Of a stretch of 64,000 nt of DNA, positions 1 through 8,650 are shown in pieces. Origin of the DNA: Holophagaceae bacterium. Lineage in GTDB: Bacteria; Acidobacteriota; Holophagae; Holophagales; Holophagaceae. Each line of letters starts with the position of its first letter. The stretch's first letter is position 1. The stretch lies in NCBI GenBank assembly GCA_021286765.1, contig JAJTBS010000002.1:372001-436000 (forward strand). The letters are read 5' to 3'. The notes below the pieces were generated by a model. That model made no database searches, was not told where the DNA came from, and worked only from the letters and a program-made list of their open reading frames with translations. Made by a program: the position numbers and the translations under genes.

Positions 1-249
1 GAGCTCGGCCCGGCCCTCATCGTAGCGGCCCTCCCAGGCATGGATGCGACCCACGAGGATGCGGATGTCGTGGTAGCCGGGGCTGCGCTGGAGGGCCGTG
101 CGGCAGAGCTCGAGGGCCTCCGCCCGCTTGCCGTCGAAGGCGAGGCGGCGGGCCCTGGCGAATTGCTCGTCCACCCCCTCCTGGCCCCACAGGGCGAGCC
201 CCGCCATGAGCAGCGGCACGGATCGACGGAGCCTGGGGAAGGGCATCAT
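1..249 (-). CDS. Secreted TPR / YaiO-like outer-membrane protein, N-terminal part
   Basis: The gene is cut by the left edge, so only the first 83 codons are visible. The protein opens with MMPFPRLRRSVPLLMAGLAL, a plausible signal peptide. It continues with a TPR-like stretch (FARARRLAFDGKRAEALEL, then HDIRILVGRIHAWEGRYDEG) of the kind found at the N-terminus of YaiO-family outer-membrane beta-barrel proteins. The start overlaps the stop of the upstream sulfatase-fold gene as ATGATG/TGA, so translational coupling is likely. It appears to be the last visible member of a four-gene minus-strand operon. The barrel itself is outside the window, so the family call rests on the N-terminus alone. Confidence 0.6.
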   Translation of the reverse strand, partial: MMPFPRLRRSVPLLMAGLALWGQEGVDEQFARARRLAFDGKRAEALELCRTALQRSPGYHDIRILVGRIHAWEGRYDEGRAEL

Positions 250-2735
250 GGGGATCCTTTTCCGGGCGTGAATGCATAGAAGGCGTTGAGGTGGTCGATC
301 TCCTGGAGAATCAACCGGTCGTAGCGATGCTTCAACTCAGGGGTGACGGTGACCCGGGTTCCCTTGGGATCGGAACCGAGGTCGAAGCAGTGGTCGGCGA
401 AGTTCACGCCATCCGAGACATAGAGGGTTTTCCCGTCGCCGCTGAGAATGCCCCAGACGGCGCCGTAGCTGGAGGCGATGAGGTGGTGGTCACGGCGGGC
501 GCGAGTCTGCTCGGCCTGGGTCTGCGTCCAGAGGGGGCGCCCCAGGACGGCGTCCGAGGCCAGGGGGCGGTGCCCCAGGAGGTAGTAGAGCGTCGGCGTG
601 ATGTCCGTGAGGAAGGCCGGCTGCTTGGGATCCATGACCAGTCCCGCCCGGAGTTTCTCGGGCACGTGGAGGAGGAGGGGCACCTTCATGATCTCGGGGA
701 ACAGGGTGTAGGCGTGGCCGAAGCGCCCCTCCTCCCCCAGCGAATCTCCATGGTCCGCGGTGAAGATGATGAGGCTGCGGTCGTAGCGGCCCCGGTCCTT
801 CAGATACTGGATGAAGGCCCCAAACGCGGCGTCCAGGCGGCGCAGGCGGCTGGCGTAGGGGGCGTAGAAGCCGGGGTAGTCCCCCCCGCCGGGCACGTCC
901 TTGCCCTCGCGGCTGATGGAGGAGATGTGGAGGTCCTGGGCCTGGCTGTAGACGAAGACCGGGCGACCCGCGGGGGCCTGGTCCAGCTTCCCCTGGAGGT
1001 CTTTCAGGGTGGCACCCAGGCGCAGGTCTCCGGTGCCGATGCCCGCATCCAGCCTGACGAGGTCCGGCGTGGGTTTCACCACCACATCAAGAATGGAGTC
1101 CATGGACAGGTAGGGCCGGTAGCCGTGGGCCTCCACCAGCTTCTGCAGGGTATTCAGGGGATGGAAAGGGACGATGTACTGCTTGTGCAGGATCATCCCC
1201 CCCACCCAGATGGAGGGCTCGGAGAGACCCGTGGCGCCGTAGCGGGTGAAGGCCTTGGGAATCACGGTGCTCTCGGCCGCGAAGCGGTCGAGGTTCGGCG
1301 TGAAGGTCACCCGCGGGTTGTAGGCCCCCAGGTAGTCCTGGCGCAGGCTGTCCACCACGAAGATGTAGATGTCGGGCCGGTCCACGGCCGTTCCGGCGGT
1401 GAGGGGCTCCACGAAGCGCAGATCCTTCGCATCGACCTTCACCGCGTGGGGGATGTTGCTGTTGGCCAGGAGGGTCCGGTAGATGGATTCGCCGCTTCCA
1501 GCCGGGGGGCGCAGCAGGTTGGCCACCAGGTGGGCGGAGGCGTCGAAGCCTGTGTGCGCCTCCACCACCCGCGCCACCGGGCGCGGCAGCCAGTCCTTCG
1601 TCGGCTGTGGCAAGGGAGTGCCCCAGAGCCGGAACAGGGCGAGCAGGATCAGCGGCGCGGCGAAGAGCCGGGGCGACCAGGAGTGGGGCCCGGGGGCCGC
1701 GGACTGGCTCAGGTAGATGGGCGTGAAGACCAGGATCGCCACGAGGATCGCGCCCAGCTGCTGGAACAGCTGGTTCCAGTCGAAGCGCGAGACCTTCAAT
1801 CCGAACAGGAGGGCCACGCCCAGAGCCAGAAGCAGACCCGCCGCCACGCTCCAGCGGTTCACCCGGGCTGGATGGAGGGGACGGAGGAAAACCTCCAGGG
1901 CGCTGCCCACCGGGCGAGCTCCAAGTCCCAGCTGGGCCAGCAGGGCCGTCACGCAGAACCCCAGCAGCAGGGCCACGGCCCAGGCGAAGGGGCCGGCGAA
2001 GGCGATGCCCGGGAAGACGACGACGGTGAGCATGCCGGCGAAGGTGGCGGTGAGGGTCGACAGCATGAGCAGGAACTCCGCCGCGCGGAGTCGCGGGAAG
2101 AAGCCTGCCGCGGCCTGCAGGCCGAGGAGCGCCACCGCCGCCATGGACAGCACCAGCGCGTGAGCCAGGAAGCTCCACCCCAGCGTGGTGGCGGCCTCTT
2201 TGGGGGGGATGGTGGTTCCCGAAGCCAGGGCGCGGCCCAGGCCGATGGCGAAGAAGGCCAGGGTGACCAGGGCGGCCGTGAGCAGCGCCGACACGAAGAG
2301 GCGCCGGGCGTCGTCCGATCCGGCCTCGCGCTGGGGCCAGGATCCCCGGGCCTCAATCAGGTCCAGGGCCAGCAGCGTTCCGGCCGCAGCCAGGAAGGCC
2401 AGGGTGCCCAGTCGGGCGGGGAATCCAGGGGTCAGGAGGCTCAGGCCGGCGAAGGGGAACAGAGCCAGGACGCCAAGGGCCATGGCGCCCCAGTACCAGG
2501 CCCGTCGGCGCGGGAGGCTGAAGCCCAGTGGCTGGCGGTCCACCAGAGCATTGCCCACGATGACTAACAGCAGGGCCCAGGGCTGGAGGCGCATGGCGGT
2601 CGGCAGCCAGGGCAGGAGGCCGGCCCGGATCACGGCCTGATAGGTGAAGGGGATGTCCACCAGCAGGCAGGCGGTGGCCGAGGCGACCATCACCAGCAGG
2701 AAGGCCCCGCGGGCCCAGGGGCGCAGGTTGGGCAT
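246..2735 (-). CDS. Polytopic membrane protein with C-terminal sulfatase / alkaline-phosphatase-fold domain
   Basis: 829 residues from the ATG at 2735, which overlaps the TGA of the upstream TPR gene (ATGA). Roughly residues 1-400 form many hydrophobic segments. From about residue 450 a sulfatase-superfamily domain begins (DIYIFVVDSLRQDYLGAYNP), ending around the metal-ligand segment TADHGDSLGEEGRFGH near residue 655. This layout resembles lipoteichoic-acid-synthase and phosphoethanolamine-transferase-like enzymes that modify envelope glycans or lipids. No CxPxR sulfatase maturation motif is visible, so a phosphotransferase role is more likely than sulfate hydrolysis. The substrate is unknown. 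The open frame continues upstream to 3350, but that part is read out of frame through the TPR gene and looks non-coding. Confidence 0.8.
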   Translation of the reverse strand: MPNLRPWARGAFLLVMVASATACLLVDIPFTYQAVIRAGLLPWLPTAMRLQPWALLLVIVGNALVDRQPLGFSLPRRRAWYWGAMALGVLALFPFAGLSLLTPGFPARLGTLAFLAAAGTLLALDLIEARGSWPQREAGSDDARRLFVSALLTAALVTLAFFAIGLGRALASGTTIPPKEAATTLGWSFLAHALVLSMAAVALLGLQAAAGFFPRLRAAEFLLMLSTLTATFAGMLTVVVFPGIAFAGPFAWAVALLLGFCVTALLAQLGLGARPVGSALEVFLRPLHPARVNRWSVAAGLLLALGVALLFGLKVSRFDWNQLFQQLGAILVAILVFTPIYLSQSAAPGPHSWSPRLFAAPLILLALFRLWGTPLPQPTKDWLPRPVARVVEAHTGFDASAHLVANLLRPPAGSGESIYRTLLANSNIPHAVKVDAKDLRFVEPLTAGTAVDRPDIYIFVVDSLRQDYLGAYNPRVTFTPNLDRFAAESTVIPKAFTRYGATGLSEPSIWVGGMILHKQYIVPFHPLNTLQKLVEAHGYRPYLSMDSILDVVVKPTPDLVRLDAGIGTGDLRLGATLKDLQGKLDQAPAGRPVFVYSQAQDLHISSISREGKDVPGGGDYPGFYAPYASRLRRLDAAFGAFIQYLKDRGRYDRSLIIFTADHGDSLGEEGRFGHAYTLFPEIMKVPLLLHVPEKLRAGLVMDPKQPAFLTDITPTLYYLLGHRPLASDAVLGRPLWTQTQAEQTRARRDHHLIASSYGAVWGILSGDGKTLYVSDGVNFADHCFDLGSDPKGTRVTVTPELKHRYDRLILQEIDHLNAFYAFTPGKGSP

Positions 2736-3616
2736 CACCGCCGGTCTCCCTTCGGAAGGCCCGCCAGCCGCGCCCGGGCCGCCGCATGGCCGGGCTCCAG
2801 TTGCAGGATGCGGCCATAGGCGGCCCGGGCCGCGGGCAGGTCGTCCTGCTGTTCCGCCAGGCCCCCCAGCACCTGCAGGACGTCCAGGTAGTCGGGGCTC
2901 AGGGTCCGGGCCACCTCCAGTTGGCGGCGGGCCTCGGCCAGGTTGCCCTCGGAGCGCAGCGCCATGCCCAGGACGAGCCGGGCATCCACCGAGGTGGGGG
3001 ACCGCTTCACGGCCTCCTCGGCCATGCGCCTCGCCTCGATGGCGCTGCCCGTGAAGAGGGTCATGCGCGCCAGACCCACCCGGAGATCGGTGCTGTCGGG
3101 ATGCTGCTTGAGGCCCTGCCGGTAGGTGGCCCGGGCCTTCTGGAACAGGTGCTCTCGTTCCTGGGCCCGCCCCAGGAAGAAGGCCGCGTCCGGGTTGTCC
3201 GGCTGCAGCTCCAGCCACCGGGCGAAGGCATCGGTGGAGGCCTTCAGTTGGCCCAGCTTCCGGTAGGTGTCCCCGAGGGTGGGGAAGGCCTCCCAGGGCG
3301 TGGGCGAGACCTTCAGGTAGGCCTCCCAGGCGGCGGCGCATTCCGGCCACTGGCCCAGGTGCTCATGGATGTCGGCGAGACGGCTGAGGTAGATGTGGCT
3401 GGTCGGGTAGGCTTCATGCAACTCGCGGGTCAAAGGCAGGGCTTCGGCATAGCGCCCGGCTGCCACCAGGGCCCGGCTCTTCTCCTGGAGCTCCCGGGAG
3501 GCCTGGAGCCCGCCCTCTTGCGCGGTGCCCTCCTGTACGGGCGCCTCGCTCAGTACCCATCCGCAGATGGCCAGCACGAGGAGGGAGGCGACGAAGCGCC
3601 GGAGGTGGGGAGGCAT
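2735..3616 (-). CDS. TPR-repeat protein with N-terminal signal/anchor
   Basis: 293 residues. The N-terminus (RRFVASLLVLAICGWVLSEA) is a signal peptide or signal anchor. Tandem TPRs then run from about residue 45 to the end, for example the segment around AFFLGRAQEREHLFQKARAT and the repeats ending in LQLEPGHAAARARLAGLP. TPR proteins scaffold periplasmic assemblies. The tight coupling to the sulfatase-fold gene (4-nt overlap) and to the glycosidase-like gene (1-nt gap) suggests a shared envelope-polymer pathway. No enzymatic motif is seen. Confidence 0.8.
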   Translation of the reverse strand: MPPHLRRFVASLLVLAICGWVLSEAPVQEGTAQEGGLQASRELQEKSRALVAAGRYAEALPLTRELHEAYPTSHIYLSRLADIHEHLGQWPECAAAWEAYLKVSPTPWEAFPTLGDTYRKLGQLKASTDAFARWLELQPDNPDAAFFLGRAQEREHLFQKARATYRQGLKQHPDSTDLRVGLARMTLFTGSAIEARRMAEEAVKRSPTSVDARLVLGMALRSEGNLAEARRQLEVARTLSPDYLDVLQVLGGLAEQQDDLPAARAAYGRILQLEPGHAAARARLAGLPKGDRR

Positions 3617-3617
3617 G

Positions 3618-4547
3618 TCAGCGATGCCCGCCTGGCGCGGAGGCTTCGATCAGCTCCAGCCAGGTCCGCAGGTGGTGGATGGCGAAGCCCCCGAAGGCCC
3701 GCTTCCCGGCGAAGGCCTGCTCGGTGGCGGCCATCTCGCGGGTCAGCGCGGCGGCGCCCCGGTTCCGGAAGGTGACTTTCGGGGGCTGGGCCTCGCCGGT
3801 TTCGAGCCCCAGGAGCACAACTTTCCCCTGGGCCCCGCCGTAGGCGACCTCCTCGCGGGCATGGGCGATGATCCCGTCCGGGCCTTCCGCGCGGTTCCGG
3901 TAGTCCATGACCGCCACATAGTCGTAGAGGTCCTGCAGGTGGGCGTTCAGGGGCTTGGTCGCACCCTCCCACGCCACGGTGAATCCGTCGTACCAGAAGG
4001 GGATCGCCGCGCCCACGAGGAAGGCCTTTCCCGCCTGGCGGGCCATGGCCACCCACTCCCTGGATCGGGCGAGGAACATCCGGGATAGGGCCACGCGCGT
4101 CTCGTCGCTCCAAGAATCCAGGGCGTGGGGCTCGATGTCCAGGTGGACGCCGTCGAAGCGCTCCGGCGCCGCGGCGGCGGCGTTGTAATCGAGGACATGC
4201 TGCATCATGGCCCGGGCCGCCTGGTCCCGCTCGGGCAGCACGTACTCCCAGGTCTTCATGGGGTACGAGCCCAGGAGCGCCTCGACCTGGAAGCCCGCCG
4301 CATGGAGGCGAGCCAGGAGGCTGCGGTAGGCCGCCCGCTCGTTCAGGATGGGGTTGCGACCCCGGTAGTCGTCGGCGTAAAGGAAGAGCGTGCGGAAACC
4401 GTGGGTCCGGAGCAGACCCACGACGCGGGTCTCGTAGGCTTGGTCATCCAGGAGGCGCAGGGTCTCCGCCTCCCAGACCCAGATGGCCTTCGGCGCGGCC
4501 GGAAGGAAGGTGCAGGCCAGGAACAGAAGCAGGGCGCGCAGGGCCAT
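3618..4547 (-). CDS. Secreted TIM-barrel protein, glycoside-hydrolase-like
   Basis: 309 residues with a signal peptide (MALRALLLFLACTFLPAAPK). The core looks like a (beta/alpha)8 glycosidase: AIWVWEAETL at the start, FDGVHLDIEPHALDSW around residues 130-145 (DxD/E at the end of a strand, like a catalytic acidic pair), VAVMDYRNRAEG in the middle, and a conserved-looking FGGFAIHHLRTW at the end. This pattern resembles putative polysaccharide-processing proteins next to exopolysaccharide genes. The exact GH family is not assigned. It is probably the first gene of the minus-strand operon running to the left edge. Confidence 0.65.
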   Translation of the reverse strand: MALRALLLFLACTFLPAAPKAIWVWEAETLRLLDDQAYETRVVGLLRTHGFRTLFLYADDYRGRNPILNERAAYRSLLARLHAAGFQVEALLGSYPMKTWEYVLPERDQAARAMMQHVLDYNAAAAAPERFDGVHLDIEPHALDSWSDETRVALSRMFLARSREWVAMARQAGKAFLVGAAIPFWYDGFTVAWEGATKPLNAHLQDLYDYVAVMDYRNRAEGPDGIIAHAREEVAYGGAQGKVVLLGLETGEAQPPKVTFRNRGAAALTREMAATEQAFAGKRAFGGFAIHHLRTWLELIEASAPGGHR

Positions 4548-4550
4548 CCC

Positions 4551-5513
4551 TCACCAGGCCAGCAGACGGTCCAGCTCCGAGCGTACGCGCTCAACGCTGG
4601 GCAGGGCCGCGGCTTCCAATGGCGGGCTGGCCGGCGTTGGCGTGTCCGCCGCACCCACTCGCAGCACCGGCGCGTCGAGCCACGGGAAGCAGGTCTCGCC
4701 GATGCGGGCCGCCAGCTCCGCTCCGGGCCCGTAGGTGCGGGAGGCCTCGGTGAGCACCAGCACCCGGTGGGTGCGCTGGGCCAGGGTGGCCATGGCTTCG
4801 TCATCCAGGGGCCAGAGGGTGCGCAGGTCCAGCACGGCCACGTCCAGATCGGCCACCGCCGCCAGGGCGACGTGCTGGGCCGCGCCGTAGGTGATGATGC
4901 AGGCCGCGGCGCCGTCCTTGCGCAGGGCCGCCTCGCCGAGCCGGGCCGTGGGGGGTGCCTCCCACTGATCCCTCAGCCGGCGGTAGAGGTGCTTGTGCTC
5001 GAAGACCAACACAGGATCAGGATCCTCGATGGCCGCCCGGAGCAGGGCGTAGGCATCGCGCACGGTGCCCGGGGCGACGACTTTCAGGCCGGGGCTGCCC
5101 AGGAAGTGCCCTTCCGGATTCTGGCTGTGGAAGGGGCCGCCGCCGTTGCCGCCGCCGGAGGGGCCCCGGAAGACCGCTGGCACACTGGCGCCCCAGCGCC
5201 AGTGTGCCTTGGCGGCGAAGTTCACCATGAGGTCCGAGGCCAGCAGGGCGAAGTCCATGAACTGGAATTCCGCCACGGGGCGCTGGCCCATGAGCGCGAG
5301 GCCGATGGCCGACCCCGCGATGGCCTGCTCGGAGATGGGTGTGTCGATCACGCGATCAGCGCCGAAGCGGTCCAGCAAGCCTTCGGTGGCACGGAAGGCG
5401 CCGCCGTAAACGCCGATGTCCTCGCCCAGGCAGCAGACGCGGGGATCGGCCGCCATGGCGTCATGCAGGGCCTGGCGTACCGCCTCGACGTAGGTGCCGG
5501 AGAAGGCGGTCAT
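4551..5513 (-). CDS. 2-oxoacid dehydrogenase E1 component, beta subunit
   Basis: 320 residues, the usual length for an E1-beta (transketolase-like pyrimidine domain plus C-terminal domain). Visible hallmarks are VCCLGEDIGVYGGAF, DTPISEQAIAGSAIGLAL, AEFQFMDFALLASD, and the C-terminal DLRTLWPLDDEA and VLVLTEASRTYG. E1-beta pairs with E1-alpha to decarboxylate pyruvate or branched-chain 2-oxoacids using thiamine diphosphate. No E1-alpha, E2 or E3 gene is adjacent. Instead the start overlaps the stop of the cysteine-synthase-like gene by 4 nt (ATGA), an unusual coupling. Confidence 0.85.
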   Translation of the reverse strand: MTAFSGTYVEAVRQALHDAMAADPRVCCLGEDIGVYGGAFRATEGLLDRFGADRVIDTPISEQAIAGSAIGLALMGQRPVAEFQFMDFALLASDLMVNFAAKAHWRWGASVPAVFRGPSGGGNGGGPFHSQNPEGHFLGSPGLKVVAPGTVRDAYALLRAAIEDPDPVLVFEHKHLYRRLRDQWEAPPTARLGEAALRKDGAAACIITYGAAQHVALAAVADLDVAVLDLRTLWPLDDEAMATLAQRTHRVLVLTEASRTYGPGAELAARIGETCFPWLDAPVLRVGAADTPTPASPPLEAAALPSVERVRSELDRLLAW

Positions 5514-6514
5514 TCGGCCTCGGCCTCCAGCAGTCCCCGTTCCGCCAGCCAGGCATCGTTGAAGATGCTGCTGAGGTAGCGGCCGGCGCCGTCCGGGAAG
5601 ACGGTGACGATGCGCGCGGGGCGGTCCATGGGGGGCAGCCGCTTCGCCACTTCGCGCACGGCCCAGAGCGCCGCGCCGCTGGAGCCGCCCCCCAGCACGC
5701 CCTCCTCCCGCACCAGGCGCCGGGCGTGATGGAAGGCCTGGGCATCGGTCACCTGCAGCATGTCGTCGAGGACGTCGAATTCCATGGTGGGGATGAGGAA
5801 CTCGTCGCCCAGGCCCTCGATCTTGTAGGGGCCGGCCTTCAGCTCTTTCTCGCCGCGGAAGTGGGGCGAGAAGACGGATCCGACGGGATCCACGGCCACC
5901 ACCTGGATCTTCGGATCCTTCTCCTTCAGGTAGCGGCCCACCCCGCCGATGGTGCCACCGGTCCCCGCCCCAGCCACCAGGACGTCGATGCGGCCCTCCA
6001 TCTGCTCCCAGATCTCGGGCCCCGTGCCGTGGTAGTGCGCGGCGTTGTTCTCCTTGTTGCCGTGCTGGTCAGGGAAGAAGCAGCCGGGCGTCTCCCGGGC
6101 CAGTCTGGGCGCCAGGTTGTTGTAGCTCTCGGGATGCTCCGGAGGCAGGCTCGTGTCCGCCTTCCGCACCTCGACGCCCAGGGCCAGCAGCTGGTTGAGC
6201 TTCTCCTGGGAGATGGTGTCGCGCACCACGACCTTGAGGCGGTAACCCTTCTGGATGGCCATGAGGGCCAGGCCCATGGCCGTGTTGCCCGAGGAATTCT
6301 CGATGATGAGGTCACCCGGCTTCAGGCGGCCGTCCCGCTCTGCGGCCTCGATCATGAACTTCGAGATGCGGTCCTTGCTGCTGCCCATGGGGTTCATGAA
6401 CTCGAGCTTGGCGAAGGCCTCCACCGGCAGGTCCGACACGACGCGGCGCAGCCGGACCAGCGGCGTGTTGCCGATGGCCTCCAGGATGCTGCCGCAGGGC
6501 TTCCGGTAGGGCAT
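5510..6514 (-). CDS. PLP-dependent cysteine synthase / cystathionine beta-synthase family protein
   Basis: 334 residues. Fold-type II PLP enzyme signatures are present: NPMGSSKDRISKFMIEA with the PLP-binding Lys, NSSGNTAMGLAL for the substrate loop, AGAGTGGTIGGVGRYL for the phosphate-binding loop, and GVLGGGSSGAAL. The reaction is beta-replacement on serine or O-acetylserine to form cysteine or cystathionine. The ATG at 6514 is chosen because GGAGG sits 5 nt upstream; the longer frame uses a TTG that overlaps this ribosome site. There is no CBS regulatory domain. It is coupled to the E1-beta gene downstream. Confidence 0.85.
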   Translation of the reverse strand: MPYRKPCGSILEAIGNTPLVRLRRVVSDLPVEAFAKLEFMNPMGSSKDRISKFMIEAAERDGRLKPGDLIIENSSGNTAMGLALMAIQKGYRLKVVVRDTISQEKLNQLLALGVEVRKADTSLPPEHPESYNNLAPRLARETPGCFFPDQHGNKENNAAHYHGTGPEIWEQMEGRIDVLVAGAGTGGTIGGVGRYLKEKDPKIQVVAVDPVGSVFSPHFRGEKELKAGPYKIEGLGDEFLIPTMEFDVLDDMLQVTDAQAFHHARRLVREEGVLGGGSSGAALWAVREVAKRLPPMDRPARIVTVFPDGAGRYLSSIFNDAWLAERGLLEAEAE

Positions 6515-6615
6515 GGGTTCCTCCAACAGCCAGTATGCCGGAGGCGGCGGACCCTGGACCGGGGGCGGCGCGGAATCCCGGTCTGAGGGATGATGGAATT
6601 CTCTGCGGGGTGTCC

Positions 6616-8646
6616 ATGTCTGCCAGCCTCCACCGATCCGTCTGCCCCTACGACTGCCCGGACGCCTGCGGACTCATGGTGACCGTCGAGGAGGGGCGGG
6701 CCGTGGCCGTGGCGGGAGATCCGGAACATCCCTTCACCCGTGGGAGCCTCTGCCCGAAGATGAACCTCTACCAGGACACGGTCCATCACCCGGAGCGGCT
6801 GACGGTCCCCCTGCGGCGGGTGGGCCCCAAAGGGGCCGGTGACTTCGTGCCCATCTCCTGGGAGGAGGCCATCGGGACCATCGCGGCCCGGTGGGGGGAC
6901 ATCCTCCGCACCCACGGCCCCGAGGCCATCCTGCCCTACTCCTATGCCGGCACCATGGGCCTCATCCAGCGCAATGCGGGCCACGCCTTCTTCCATCGCC
7001 TGGGTGCCTCACGCCTGGACCGCACCATCTGCTCCCCGGCCAAGGGCGCCGGCTGGGCCCTGGTGATGGGAGACACCCCCGCGCCGCATCCCGATGCCTG
7101 CGCGGCCAGCGACCTTATCCTGCTCTGGGGCATGAACCCAGCGGCCACCAACGTCCATGGCCTCCACGCCGTGCGGGAGGCCAAGCGGCAGGGCGCCCAG
7201 GTGTGGCTCATCGACACCTACGCCCATGCCACGGTGCCCCTCTGCGACCGGGTGGTGCTGGTGCGCCCTGGAACGGACGGGGCCCTGGCCCTGGGCCTGC
7301 TCCACCTGCTGGATCGCCAGGGACTCTGCGACGAGGCCTTCCTCGCAGGACAGGTTCAAGGTGCCGCAGAATTCCGGAGCCGCATCCTGCCGGACTACCC
7401 GCCCGAGCGCGTGGCCGCCCTCACTGGCGTGCCCGAGGCCACGATCCGCGAGCTGGCGGAAGCCTACGGCCGCGCCCGGGATCCGCACCTGCGGCCGGGG
7501 AACGGACTCTCCCGTTACGGCAATGGCGCCATGACGCTCCGCATCCTCGCCTGTCTCCCCGCCTTCGTGGGTGCCTACGCCAAACCCGGCGGCGGGGCCT
7601 TCGCCTCCACCAGCACGGGCCACACCTTCCCCATGCACCTGGTTACCCGGGAGGACCTGCTACCGGGGCCCGTCCGCACCCTCAACATGAACCGCCTGGG
7701 CTGGGCCCTGACCGAGCTGGCGGATCCTCCCGTGGCTTCCCTCTACGTCTACCACGCCAACCCTGCCGCCGTGACCCCGGACCAGAACGCCGTGCTGCTC
7801 GGCCTGGGGCGGGAGGACCTCTTCACCGTCGTCCACGAGCGGTTCATGACGGACACGGCCCTGTATGCGGACCTGGTGCTGCCGGCCACCTCCTCCCTGG
7901 AGCACAGCGACCTCTACCGCTCGTACGGCACCTACTGCATCCAGCGGGCGGCAGCCGTGGTGGAACCGGTGGGCCAGAGCCGGTCGAACCTGGCGGTGTT
8001 CCAGGCCCTGGCCCAGGCCATGGGCTTCACGGAGGCGGTCTTCTCCCGCTCCGCGGACGAGCTCATCGACGCGCTCCTGGCGGAGCCCCACCCCTGGCGG
8101 GAAGGCCTCGACACCACCCGCCTGGGCCAGGGCCTCGCCGTGGAGCTGGACCCGGCCCGTGAGGGCCGGTCCGGCTTCCGCACCCCCAGCGGGAAGGTGG
8201 AAGTCCTCAACCCCCGGGACGCGGAGCCCCTGCCGCGCTACCTGCCGCCCCACAGCGTGGCCGATCCCCATCCCCTTCAGCTCGTGACGGCCCCCGCGGT
8301 CCAGGGGCTCAACAGCACCTTCCACGAGCGGGAGGACCTGCGCCGGCGCATGGGGTCCATGGTTGTGCGTCTGCACCCGTCCGAGGCCACGGCCCGTGGC
8401 CTGGCCGGTGGTGATCAGGTCACCGTCTTCAACGGCCTCGGCGAGGTGGCCTTCACCCTGGAGACCACGGAGCGGGTGCCGTCGGGCCTGGCCGTGGCCG
8501 AAGGAGTCTGGTGGCGTCGCCATGCTCCGGGGGACCGCACGGTGAACGCCCTGACCTCCCAGCGCCTCACGGACCGAGGCGGAGGCAGCACGTTCTACGA
8601 CAACCGCGTGGAGGTGCGGGCCGGATGGCCGGCCCCGCTAGACTGA
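6616..8646 (+). CDS. Molybdopterin oxidoreductase (DMSO reductase superfamily) with 4Fe-4S domain
   Basis: 676 residues from the ATG at 6616. The N-terminal 4Fe-4S motif has Cys10, Cys14, Cys18 and Cys46 (CPYDCPDACGL...GSLCPKM). The MGD-binding segments follow (LILLWGMNPAATNVHGLHAV, RPGNGLSRYGNGAM). A C-terminal molybdopterin-dinucleotide-binding barrel starts near residue 560 (LQLVTAPAVQGLNSTFHERE). There is no Tat signal, so it is cytoplasmic. Such single-subunit relatives include formate-dehydrogenase-, nitrate-reductase- and hydratase-like enzymes; the substrate cannot be told. It stands just before recN with a 4-nt gap. Confidence 0.85.
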   Translation: MSASLHRSVCPYDCPDACGLMVTVEEGRAVAVAGDPEHPFTRGSLCPKMNLYQDTVHHPERLTVPLRRVGPKGAGDFVPISWEEAIGTIAARWGDILRTHGPEAILPYSYAGTMGLIQRNAGHAFFHRLGASRLDRTICSPAKGAGWALVMGDTPAPHPDACAASDLILLWGMNPAATNVHGLHAVREAKRQGAQVWLIDTYAHATVPLCDRVVLVRPGTDGALALGLLHLLDRQGLCDEAFLAGQVQGAAEFRSRILPDYPPERVAALTGVPEATIRELAEAYGRARDPHLRPGNGLSRYGNGAMTLRILACLPAFVGAYAKPGGGAFASTSTGHTFPMHLVTREDLLPGPVRTLNMNRLGWALTELADPPVASLYVYHANPAAVTPDQNAVLLGLGREDLFTVVHERFMTDTALYADLVLPATSSLEHSDLYRSYGTYCIQRAAAVVEPVGQSRSNLAVFQALAQAMGFTEAVFSRSADELIDALLAEPHPWREGLDTTRLGQGLAVELDPAREGRSGFRTPSGKVEVLNPRDAEPLPRYLPPHSVADPHPLQLVTAPAVQGLNSTFHEREDLRRRMGSMVVRLHPSEATARGLAGGDQVTVFNGLGEVAFTLETTERVPSGLAVAEGVWWRRHAPGDRTVNALTSQRLTDRGGGSTFYDNRVEVRAGWPAPLD

Positions 8647-8650
8647 TCGG

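Noticed and set aside
291-2567. 758-aa plus-strand open frame opposite the sulfatase-fold gene
   Set aside because: Low-complexity Gly/Glu/Gln/Arg composition typical of antisense reading in GC-rich genes; the minus frame has clear domains.
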